The translations under genes and the position numbers were made by a program. DNA of 6,988 bases from an uncultured Clostridia bacterium (GTDB taxonomy: Bacteria; Bacillota; Clostridia; Lachnospirales; Lachnospiraceae), in the NCBI GenBank assembly GCA_947178015.1, contig CAMWWW010000121.1:1-6988 (forward strand), in the 5' to 3' direction. This document shows positions 1 to 5,026 of this stretch, one piece after another. The notes beneath the pieces are model-generated. The model did no database searches, was not told the origin of the DNA, and saw nothing but the letters and a program-made list of their open reading frames with translations. Positions within the stretch are counted from its first letter, which is position 1. Every line of letters starts with the position of its first letter.

Positions 1-82
1 CCGCTACGTTTTTCACTAAGCGAGAGCGGGGTGACGGAGGAAATAGCTGTGCTGGTTATGTGGAAACTTTCTCGAAAATGAT

Positions 83-106
83 TACATAAATTTATAAATT
101 TGTGTA
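83..106. repeat. Near-perfect 24-bp A+T-rich inverted repeat
   Basis: The arms are symmetric about position 94.5. The central 14 bp (88-101, AAATTTATAAATTT) are a perfect palindrome, and the whole 24 bp has a single mismatched pair (87/102), which would be a G.U wobble in RNA. It starts one base after the TGA at 79-81 and lies 2 bp upstream of the ArgR-box-like site. There is no G+C-rich stem or T tract, so it does not look like an intrinsic terminator. A protein-binding operator or a chance A+T-rich symmetry are both possible. Confidence 0.5.
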
Positions 107-108
107 TA

Positions 109-126
109 AGTGAATAAATATACATT
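109..126 (+). promoter_or_regulatory. Candidate ArgR/AhrC operator (ARG box-like)
   Basis: The core at 111-124 reads TGAATAAATATACA. It matches the known ARG box pattern TGAAT-(4 A/T)-ATTCA at every defined position except one (A for T at 122). ArgR/AhrC proteins bind such boxes in front of arginine genes, and the next gene is argF, so context supports the call. The site sits about 20 bp upstream of the -35 of the nearest promoter candidate rather than over it. Only one box is clear, whereas ArgR usually uses two, and the region is A+T-rich, so a chance match is possible. Confidence 0.35.
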
Positions 127-137
127 AATAGAATTTC

Positions 138-164
138 TTGTGCTATTTGTTTTAGCTATATAAT
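138..164 (+). promoter_or_regulatory. Candidate sigma-A promoter upstream of argF (distal)
   Basis: A perfect -10 box TATAAT lies at 159-164. The best -35 is TTGTGC at 138-143, which matches the consensus only in TTG, with a short 15-bp spacer. Transcription would start near 171 and give a leader of about 165 nt before argF. The strong -10 is the main support; in A+T-rich DNA this hexamer also occurs by chance. Confidence 0.35.
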
Positions 165-215
165 GGGATGATTCTGAGGGAATGGTGGATTTGTATTTTA
201 TGTATAAAAATAAGA

Positions 216-244
216 TTGACAGGAATAAGAAGTTATAGTAATGT
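216..244 (+). promoter_or_regulatory. Candidate sigma-A promoter upstream of argF (proximal)
   Basis: A perfect -35 box TTGACA lies at 216-221. With a 17-bp spacer the -10 would be TAATGT at 239-244, which matches only three of six consensus positions. A perfect TATAAT occurs at 253-258 but is too far from this -35 (31 bp) and has no good -35 of its own. Transcription would start near 251, leaving a leader of about 84 nt for argF. Confidence 0.35.
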
Positions 245-324
245 ATTTTTATTATAATAAAGTTGAATTTTGTGCTTGTGCGCTGCTTGGCACAGAGTTG
301 TTTTTATAAAAGTGGTGCAGAAAT

Positions 325-329
325 GAGGT
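325..329 (+). promoter_or_regulatory. Ribosome binding site deciding the argF start
   Basis: GAGGT at 325-329 ends 5 nt before the ATG at 335. Neither the in-frame ATG at 323 nor the in-frame TTG at 263 has a comparable site. This supports the start that yields the usual family length. Confidence 0.6.
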
Positions 330-334
330 ATGTT

Positions 335-1339
335 ATGGATTTAAAGGGAAGGAATTTTCTGACATTAAAGGACTATACACCGGAGGAGATCTTGTATCTG
401 CTTGATTTGGCGGCAGAGCTTAAGGAGAAAAAGAAGAAGGGAGTATTGGTGGATACACTGAGAGGAAAGAATGTTGCGTTGATTTTTGAGAAAACTTCTA
501 CGAGAACAAGATGTTCCTTTGAGGTTGCCGCCCATGATCTCGGCATGGGGACAACGTATCTTGATCCGTCTGGCTCTCAGATAGGAAAGAAGGAGAGTAT
601 TGCGGATACAGCGCGCGTGCTTGGAAGCATGTATGATGGGATTGAGTACCGCGGATTTGGGCAGGAAATTGTGGAGGAGCTTGCGAAATACGCTGGTGTT
701 CCAGTTTGGAATGGATTGACCAACGAATATCACCCGACGCAGATGCTTGCGGATCTGCTGACGATCAGGGAGAAATTTGGTTATTTGAAGGGGATCGCCT
801 TTGCTTATATGGGGGATGCGCGCTATAATATGGGAAATTCTTTGATGATTGCTTGTGCTAAGATGGGGATGCATTATACTGCTTGTGCACCTAAGGCGTA
901 TTTCCCTGATAAGGAGCTGACTTTATATTGTGAGGGGCTTGCTAAGGAGACAGGGGGAAGTGTGACATTGACGGAGGACATAACGGCTGGTACCCGCGGG
1001 GCAGATGTGGTTTACACGGATGTATGGGTGTCCATGGGAGAGCCAGATGAAGTGTGGGAGAGCCGAATTAAAGATCTGTCGCCATATCAGGTGAATCAGG
1101 CCGTGATGAACAATGCCGGTGAAAATGCGATCTTTATGCATTGTCTTCCTGCTTTTCATGATCAGAAAACGGGAATTGGAAAAAAGGTATTTGAACAGTT
1201 TGGGCTCTCGGAGATGGAAGTGACGGATGAAGTCTTTGAATCGGAGAGGTCGGTTGTGTTTGATGAAGCGGAAAACCGTATGCATACCATCAAGGCGGTG
1301 ATGGCGGCAACATTGGGCTGGGAAAAAACACAGCAGTAA
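335..1339 (+). CDS. argF: Ornithine carbamoyltransferase
   Basis: This cytosolic enzyme transfers the carbamoyl group of carbamoyl phosphate to L-ornithine, giving L-citrulline, the sixth step of arginine synthesis. With the ATG at 335 it has 334 residues, the normal length. Upstream in-frame starts (TTG 263, ATG 323) would add 24 or 4 residues unlike the family. Visible motifs are the carbamoyl-phosphate loop STRTR (55-59), HPTQ (133-136), the ornithine-binding loop DVWVSMG (229-235) and the catalytic HCLP (269-272), followed by a typical C-terminal helix with FDEAENRMHTIKAVM. It closely resembles the E. coli ArgF/ArgI type by my recollection of those sequences. No other arginine gene is in the window. 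A catabolic role (ArcB) cannot be excluded from sequence, but no arcA or arcC lies beside it. The TAA stop is 12 nt before the next gene, suggesting co-transcription. Confidence 0.95.
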   Translation: MDLKGRNFLTLKDYTPEEILYLLDLAAELKEKKKKGVLVDTLRGKNVALIFEKTSTRTRCSFEVAAHDLGMGTTYLDPSGSQIGKKESIADTARVLGSMYDGIEYRGFGQEIVEELAKYAGVPVWNGLTNEYHPTQMLADLLTIREKFGYLKGIAFAYMGDARYNMGNSLMIACAKMGMHYTACAPKAYFPDKELTLYCEGLAKETGGSVTLTEDITAGTRGADVVYTDVWVSMGEPDEVWESRIKDLSPYQVNQAVMNNAGENAIFMHCLPAFHDQKTGIGKKVFEQFGLSEMEVTDEVFESERSVVFDEAENRMHTIKAVMAATLGWEKTQQ

Positions 1340-1351
1340 AGGAGCGGCGGT

Positions 1352-1645
1352 ATGTATATAGGGCCGAAAAAGAAGGAAAAGTTCAGGCACTGGGGGATGG
1401 TTGTGGAGTGTACCATTATGGGGCTTGGGCTGTGCACGATTTTGCTTGCAGTGTTGATTTTCTGCAATGCAGATAAGATGCTTAGGTGGCTTCCGCTGAT
1501 GTTTCTTCTGGCGGCATTGGTAAACGTAATTAGCTCTGTTAAGGCGCTGTATTATGGCAGAACACTTGCAGGTATTGGGCTGTTTCTCGCGTCGGCAGGA
1601 ATAGCGGCATTTGCGGTGGTGAGCTATATTACACTTTGGATGTAG
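1352..1645 (+). CDS. Small three-helix membrane protein, function unknown
   Basis: I do not recognise this 97-residue protein with confidence. It starts with a basic, cytosol-facing tail (MYIGPKKKEKFRH) and has three hydrophobic segments at about 15-39, 45-66 and 71-96 that fill almost the whole chain. The charge pattern (basic N-terminus; K64 and R70 in the second loop) predicts the N-terminus inside and the C-terminus outside. There is no cleavable signal peptide, no obvious catalytic motif, and only two cysteines in helix 1 plus one at its end. AGGAG (1340-1344) lies 7 nt before the ATG, a strong site, so it is very likely translated. It sits 12 nt after argF and 31 nt before birA, hence probably in the same transcript. 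A role in transport or as a subunit of a larger membrane complex is possible but not shown. Confidence 0.8.
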   Translation: MYIGPKKKEKFRHWGMVVECTIMGLGLCTILLAVLIFCNADKMLRWLPLMFLLAALVNVISSVKALYYGRTLAGIGLFLASAGIAAFAVVSYITLWM

Positions 1646-1676
1646 GGTGAGTTTTTACAAAATAGAAGGATAGATT

Positions 1677-2651
1677 ATGAAAACCCAGATATTACGGATA
1701 TTACGAAATTCGCCGGACTATGTGTCCGGGCAGGAGCTGTGTGAAGAGCTTGGGGTATCCCGCACAGCCGTATGGAAGAGCATGAATAAGCTGAAGGAAG
1801 AGGGATATGAGATTGAGGCGGTTCAAAATAGGGGATATCATCTGATTTCCTGCCCAGATGTAGTGACAGGGAGCGAGGTGGGGAGCCGGCTGTCCACCCG
1901 CTGGGCAGGTAAAAAGATCCTTCATTATAAAGAAACGGATTCAACCAATAATCAGGCGAAGAGGGAGGCAGAAGGAGCAGAGCATGGGACGCTCATTATT
2001 GCGGATACACAGAGCGCCGGCAAAGGGAGAAGGGGAAGAAGTTGGTCGTCTCCTGCTGGAACGGGGATTTTTATGAGCTTGCTTCTCAAGCCTTTGCTTC
2101 GTCCTGTATATGCGTCCATGCTGACATTGGTTGCCGCGCTCAGCACATCGAGGGCGATAGAGGAGGTAACGGGGCTTGAGGCAGGGATTAAGTGGCCGAA
2201 TGATCTGGTGGTGAATAAGAAAAAGGTGACAGGTATTTTGACAGAGTTGAGCGCAGAGATGGAGCAGATTCACTATATTGTTATCGGGATAGGGATCAAT
2301 GTAAATACAGAGAGCCTGCCGGAAGATATTGCTGAGACGGCTACCTCCCTGCGAATAGAGTCCGGGCAGAATATTTCCCGCGCCGCGCTGATTGCGTGTT
2401 TTTTAAAGTATTTTGAGAAGGATTACGAGAGTTTTTTAAATGCATGCGATCTGTCCCCGTTGATGGAGGAGTACAATAAAAGGCTGATTAACAGGGGAAA
2501 TAGGGTGAGAGTGCTTGATCCAGAGGGAGAGTATGAGGGCAGAGCATTGGGAATTAATGAAAAGGGCGGACTTATGGTACAGCGTGGAGATCAGTTGGAA
2601 GTAATTACATCTGGCGAAGTATCAGTAAGGGGAGTGTATGGTTATGTCTGA
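1677..2651 (+). CDS. birA: Bifunctional biotin-[acetyl-CoA-carboxylase] ligase / biotin operon repressor
   Basis: BirA activates biotin with ATP to biotinyl-5'-AMP and attaches biotin to a lysine of carboxylase carrier domains such as AccB. The 324-residue protein has an N-terminal winged helix-turn-helix (1-58; recognition region GVSRTAVWKSMNKLKEEGY, 26-44), so it should also be a DNA-binding repressor, unlike short mono-functional ligases. The catalytic domain shows TDSTN (87-91), the biotinyl-AMP loop KGRRGRSW (116-123), KWPND with the catalytic lysine (172-176) and GIGINVN (204-210). The C-terminal SH3-like domain spans about 272-320. AGAAGGA (1664-1670) lies 6 nt before the ATG. Its last 8 bases overlap the next gene, implying translational coupling. 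No biotin synthesis or transport gene, and no clear BirA operator, is visible here. Confidence 0.96.
   Translation: MKTQILRILRNSPDYVSGQELCEELGVSRTAVWKSMNKLKEEGYEIEAVQNRGYHLISCPDVVTGSEVGSRLSTRWAGKKILHYKETDSTNNQAKREAEGAEHGTLIIADTQSAGKGRRGRSWSSPAGTGIFMSLLLKPLLRPVYASMLTLVAALSTSRAIEEVTGLEAGIKWPNDLVVNKKKVTGILTELSAEMEQIHYIVIGIGINVNTESLPEDIAETATSLRIESGQNISRAALIACFLKYFEKDYESFLNACDLSPLMEEYNKRLINRGNRVRVLDPEGEYEGRALGINEKGGLMVQRGDQLEVITSGEVSVRGVYGYV
2627..2634 (+). promoter_or_regulatory. Ribosome binding site inside the 3' end of birA
   Basis: AAGGGGAG lies 9 nt before the ATG at 2644 but only 3 nt before the in-frame ATG at 2638. The spacing favours the 2644 start for the next gene. The site is itself coding sequence of birA. 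Confidence 0.55.
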
Positions 2652-2997
2652 CAGGGATGAAATGGTGCTTTGCTGTGCAAACTCTTATGAGCAGAAGTAT
2701 TATCTGAATCCAGATTTTGAACGTCTGCCGGAGGCGGTCAAGGCAGAGCTTAAGATTATGTGCGTGCTTTTTACGGAGGATATTGGCGGTATTATTCTTT
2801 TGGCTTTTGATGAGGCGGGCGATCTAAAGATACAGGTTGAGGCAAAGGATGCGGATTATCTTTTTGATGAAATAGGCTGTGGCTTAAAAGTAAAGGAGCT
2901 GAGGCAGGAGAAATATGAGCTGTTTGCCGGGCTGGAGCTTTATTATAAGATATTGACAGGGAAATGTACGCCGGAGGAGTTTTTTGAGGAGGGATAG
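2644..2997 (+). CDS. Small acidic conserved protein, function unknown (DUF6145-like)
   Basis: The protein has 117 residues from ATG 2644 (119 from ATG 2638, which has poor ribosome binding site spacing). It is acidic, soluble, and lacks membrane segments or a signal peptide. Its N-terminus (VLCCANSYEQKYYLNPDF, from residue 8) and the central IMCVLFTEDIGG (38-49) resemble, from memory, a family of about 115-120 residues found in Lachnospiraceae and labelled DUF6145; I could not check this. No catalytic motif is obvious. The pair C10-C11 plus C40, C79 and C108 give five cysteines, not arranged as a known metal site. Its start overlaps birA by 8 nt and its stop is 1 nt before coaX, so it is locked between two cofactor-related genes. 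Its ending Glu-Glu-Gly codons double as the coaX ribosome binding site. A function linked to biotin or CoA is guesswork. Confidence 0.85.
   Translation: MSDRDEMVLCCANSYEQKYYLNPDFERLPEAVKAELKIMCVLFTEDIGGIILLAFDEAGDLKIQVEAKDADYLFDEIGCGLKVKELRQEKYELFAGLELYYKILTGKCTPEEFFEEG
2987..2992 (+). promoter_or_regulatory. Perfect AGGAGG ribosome binding site deciding the coaX start
   Basis: AGGAGG lies 6 nt before the ATG at 2999, the optimal arrangement. The longer in-frame alternative from TTG 2984 would place its start upstream of this site, so it is rejected. The bases also encode the last residues of the preceding gene. Confidence 0.8.
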
Positions 2998-2998
2998 T

Positions 2999-3772
2999 AT
3001 GCTTTTGGTAGTGGATGTGGGAAATACAAATATCACACTGGGAGTCTTCCGCGACAGCGAGCTTTTGGCAAGCTTTCGGCTGATGACGGGGATTTCGAGG
3101 ACATCGGATGAATATGGTCTGCTTTTATGTGATTTGATTGAGCACCGCGGCATGAAGATCTCGGATATTGACGCTGTGATCGTGTCCTCGGTTGTGCCGA
3201 CCATCATGTATTCTTTTAACAGTGGTGTGAAAAAGTATCTGAACCGCAATCCGTTTGAAGTGAAACCGGGCACAAAGACGGGGATTAAAATCACAACCGG
3301 AAATCCATATGAGATTGGTGCGGATCGGATTGTGGATGCCGTGGGTGCATATGAGCAATATGGTGGACCTGTGATTGTGATTGATTTTGGAACGGCGACC
3401 ACCTATGACGTCATATTGGAGGATGGTTCTTTTACAGCAGGAATTACAGCGCCGGGCATACGAACCAGCGCCAAGGCTTTATGGCAGGAGACGGCTAAGC
3501 TTCCGGAGATTGAGATAAAAAAGCCGGACAGTATACTGGCGAAGGAGACCATCAGCAGTATGCAGGCGGGGCTTGTATATGGATGCATTGGTCAGACGGA
3601 ATATATTATCCAGAAGATAAAAGAAGAGACAGGGCTTGCAAATATGAAGGCTGTAGCGACAGGTGGATTGGGTAAAATTATTGCGGATGAGACAGATTTG
3701 ATAGATATCTATGATCCAAATTTAACTTTAAATGGGTTAAGATTGATCTACAATCGGCATAAAAGGATATAA
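2999..3772 (+). CDS. coaX: Type III pantothenate kinase
   Basis: This enzyme phosphorylates pantothenate to 4'-phosphopantothenate, the first step of coenzyme A synthesis. CoaX enzymes belong to the ASKHA fold, need a monovalent cation and, unlike CoaA, are not feedback-inhibited by CoA (known for the family). The 257 residues match the usual length. The phosphate loop DVGNTN is at 6-11, the pantothenate-side GADR with the catalytic aspartate D109 at 107-110, the second phosphate motif DFGTATTYD at 129-137, and the adenosine-side TGGLG at 221-225. The start at ATG 2999 is set by a perfect AGGAGG and by the canonical beginning MLLVVDVGNTN. It follows the small acidic gene by 1 nt and precedes dusB by 4 nt, so all three are surely co-transcribed. 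Nothing is missing or unusual in the active site. Confidence 0.96.
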   Translation: MLLVVDVGNTNITLGVFRDSELLASFRLMTGISRTSDEYGLLLCDLIEHRGMKISDIDAVIVSSVVPTIMYSFNSGVKKYLNRNPFEVKPGTKTGIKITTGNPYEIGADRIVDAVGAYEQYGGPVIVIDFGTATTYDVILEDGSFTAGITAPGIRTSAKALWQETAKLPEIEIKKPDSILAKETISSMQAGLVYGCIGQTEYIIQKIKEETGLANMKAVATGGLGKIIADETDLIDIYDPNLTLNGLRLIYNRHKRI

Positions 3773-3776
3773 AGAA

Positions 3777-4760
3777 ATGAATGGCAAGGAACCACAGATT
3801 AAAAAATTGCGAATAGGAAATGTAGAAGTGGATAATAATCTGATATTGGCGCCCATGGCAGGAGTAACAGACCTGCCATTTCGCTTGCTTTGCAGGGAGC
3901 AGGGCTGCGGGCTGCTCTATACAGAGATGGTGAGTGCAAAGGCGATTCTTTATCAGAATCAAAATACATTTGCCCTGTTAAAGATGGAACCATCTGAGCA
4001 TCCGATCGCCCTGCAGCTTTTTGGTTCAGAGCCGGAGGTTATGGCGGAGGCAGCAGTGCTGTTAGAAAAGGAGCCCTTTGATATTTTTGATATAAACATG
4101 GGCTGCCCAGTCCCTAAAATTGTAAATAATGGGGAGGGGTCTGCCTTAATGAAAAATCCCAAGCTTGCGCAGGAGATTGTGTCCGCCGTAGTAAAGGCGG
4201 TGAAAAAGCCTGTCACCGTGAAAATTCGCAAAGGCTTTGCTGAGGATTGTGCCAATGCGGCAGAGTTTGCGAAAGGGTTAGAATATGCTGGCGCGGCGGC
4301 TGTGGCTGTACATGGGCGCACGAGGCAGCAGTATTACTCCGGCAGGGCAGATTGGGATGTCATTCGTCAGGTAAAGGAGGCGGTGTCAATCCCCGTGATA
4401 GGAAATGGGGATGTGGCATCACCAGAAAGTGCTCTGCAAATGCTTCGGGAAACTGGCTGCGATGGTGTGATGATAGGGCGGGGCGCGCGCGGCAATCCAT
4501 GGCTGTTTCGTCAGGCTCGCGAGTATCTTAGCACAGGATATCATTGCCCTGAACCATCCTTACAGGAGAGGAAGGAAATGATCCTAAGACATGCAAGACT
4601 TAATCTAAGCTATAAGGGAGAATATACCGGCATCCGGGAAATGCGCAAGCATGTGGCTTGGTATACGGCGGGGCTTCCTAATTCTGCTGTTTTAAGAAAT
4701 GAAGTGAACCATGTGGAGGACTTTCGAGCGCTCTCCAATCTGATAGAAAGGTTTTCTTGA
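3777..4760 (+). CDS. dusB: tRNA-dihydrouridine synthase B
   Basis: This FMN- and NADPH-dependent enzyme reduces specific uridines in the tRNA D-arm to dihydrouridine. The 327-residue length is typical. The TIM barrel begins with LAPMAGVTDLPFR (24-36). The catalytic cysteine C110 lies in NMGCP (107-111), and its neighbour sequence PKIVNNGEGSALM is the clostridial form. Further FMN and substrate motifs are HGRTRQQYYSG (179-189), GNGDV (209-213) and IGRGARGNPWLF (233-244). The C-terminal helical domain carries RKHVAWYTAGLP (290-301). AAGGA at 3763-3767 is 9 nt before the ATG, and the gene follows coaX by 4 nt. The last bases, TCTTGA, are shared with the -35 box of the next promoter, so this gene ends its operon. 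Subfamily B is assigned from overall likeness and the greA/lysS neighbourhood; substrate position (U17 in E. coli) is unproven here. Confidence 0.95.
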   Translation: MNGKEPQIKKLRIGNVEVDNNLILAPMAGVTDLPFRLLCREQGCGLLYTEMVSAKAILYQNQNTFALLKMEPSEHPIALQLFGSEPEVMAEAAVLLEKEPFDIFDINMGCPVPKIVNNGEGSALMKNPKLAQEIVSAVVKAVKKPVTVKIRKGFAEDCANAAEFAKGLEYAGAAAVAVHGRTRQQYYSGRADWDVIRQVKEAVSIPVIGNGDVASPESALQMLRETGCDGVMIGRGARGNPWLFRQAREYLSTGYHCPEPSLQERKEMILRHARLNLSYKGEYTGIREMRKHVAWYTAGLPNSAVLRNEVNHVEDFRALSNLIERFS

Positions 4761-4785
4761 CATTGATTTTCATTTCGTTTATAAT
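4757..4785 (+). promoter_or_regulatory. Perfect consensus sigma-A promoter for the greA-lysS unit
   Basis: TTGACA at 4757-4762 and TATAAT at 4780-4785 are separated by exactly 17 bp, the ideal housekeeping promoter. The -35 box contains the TGA stop codon of dusB (4758-4760). Transcription should start about 7 bp past the -10, near 4792, leaving a leader of about 235 nt before greA. All twelve consensus positions match, which is rare by chance. Confidence 0.9.
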
Positions 4786-4791
4786 ATCTTG

Positions 4792-4964
4792 AATGTAGAG
4801 AAAAGGACTTCCTGCTTGAAGAGCAGAAAGTGCTTTGCTGGTATGGGGAAATGCCGATGTGGTCAAGCCATAGAGCGTCTGGCATGAGTAAGTAGATGGC
4901 GGAGTGGGGTGTGAGAATTCGCTTTACTGCCAGAAAATTATGGGAATGTTTATATCCCATTTTT
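4792..4964 (+). ncRNA. Candidate structured greA leader RNA or small RNA, class unknown
   Basis: This is the region between the consensus promoter and a candidate terminator. Five consecutive hairpins can be drawn by eye. The first is 4807-4831 (ACTT and CTGCT pairing with AGCAG and AAGT across one C/A mismatch, loop TGAAG). The second is 4840-4855 (GGTAT/ATGCC, one G.U, loop GGGGAA). The third is 4858-4872 (TGTGG/CCATA, loop TCAAG). The fourth is 4879-4933 (CTGGCA/TGCCAG, then GTAA/TTAC, then GCGGA/TTCGC). The fifth is the terminator at 4940-4964. No open frame longer than about 15 codons with a good ribosome binding site is present. It does not match T-box, lysine, THF, SAM, TPP or 6S RNA signatures that I know. 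It could be a cis-acting attenuator of greA-lysS, a separate RNA of about 170 nt, or a leader with only chance structure. The 5' end is inferred from the promoter. Confidence 0.5.
4940..4964 (+). terminator. Candidate intrinsic terminator/attenuator upstream of greA
   Basis: The stem ATGGGA (4940-4945) pairs with TCCCAT (4955-4960) across a 9-nt loop, and a run of five T (4960-4964) follows directly. An A run at 4934-4937 could add upstream pairing to the T tract. The stem is short, with three G-C pairs, so termination is probably partial, as suits an attenuator. It lies 62 nt before the greA start and 148 nt after the predicted start site. Confidence 0.55.
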
Positions 4965-5026
4965 CATATTATAGTGGGACAGGATATGTAAGAATAATTA
5001 AGAAGTAAAGGAAAGGTGTAGCAGTT

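Larger units (their letters stand above)
1..334. other. Upstream non-coding region of argF, no confident gene
   Basis: This stretch is A+T-rich and has no convincing gene. One + frame is open from base 1 to the TGA at 79-81 and could be the last 26 codons of a gene that starts to the left, but another + frame is also open from the edge to the TAA at 88-90, so an open frame here means little. Neither short peptide is recognisable. The rest carries an inverted repeat (83-106), an ArgR-box-like site (109-126) and two promoter candidates (138-164 and 216-244), listed separately. Just before argF the DNA reads TTGTGC twice in tandem (270-281), and TGTGC (277-281) can pair with GCACA (290-294) to form a weak leader hairpin. 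Confidence 0.6.

Noticed and set aside
83..106. Intrinsic terminator for an upstream gene
   Set aside because: The stem is almost entirely A-T and no T tract follows, so it would not terminate efficiently.
365..1467. Long open frames on the - strand across argF and the next gene
   Set aside because: They lie opposite clearly conserved genes, lack convincing ribosome binding sites and give cysteine- and histidine-rich proteins with no family character; they are antisense shadows.
1518..1530. GGTAAAC as a BirA operator half-site near birA
   Set aside because: Only a single half-site is seen, it lies inside the coding sequence of the membrane protein, and no partner occurs at the 14-16 bp spacing of known BirA operators.
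2984..2998. Longer coaX start at TTG 2984
   Set aside because: It would begin upstream of the perfect AGGAGG and add five residues before the canonical MLLVVDVGNTN start.
4247..4531. 94-codon + strand frame inside dusB
   Set aside because: It runs in another frame within a fully conserved dusB, its product is a low-complexity Gly/Arg/Cys-rich chain, and no ribosome binding site supports it.
4843..4895. Two tiny open frames (14 codons each, from ATG 4843 and ATG 4851) in the greA leader
   Set aside because: Neither has a properly spaced ribosome binding site, and both fall in the proposed hairpins; such short frames are expected by chance.
4610..4960. 116-codon - strand frame covering the end of dusB and the greA leader
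   Set aside because: It overlaps the conserved dusB end and the promoter region, has no family resemblance, and the region is better explained as a transcribed leader on the + strand.
4792..5026. T-box, lysine, THF or other known riboswitch upstream of greA-lysS
   Set aside because: The T-box sequence GGTGGAACCGCG is absent, the lysine riboswitch core motifs are not visible, and the AGTAGA at 4891-4896 that recalls THF elements lacks the matching 3' part.
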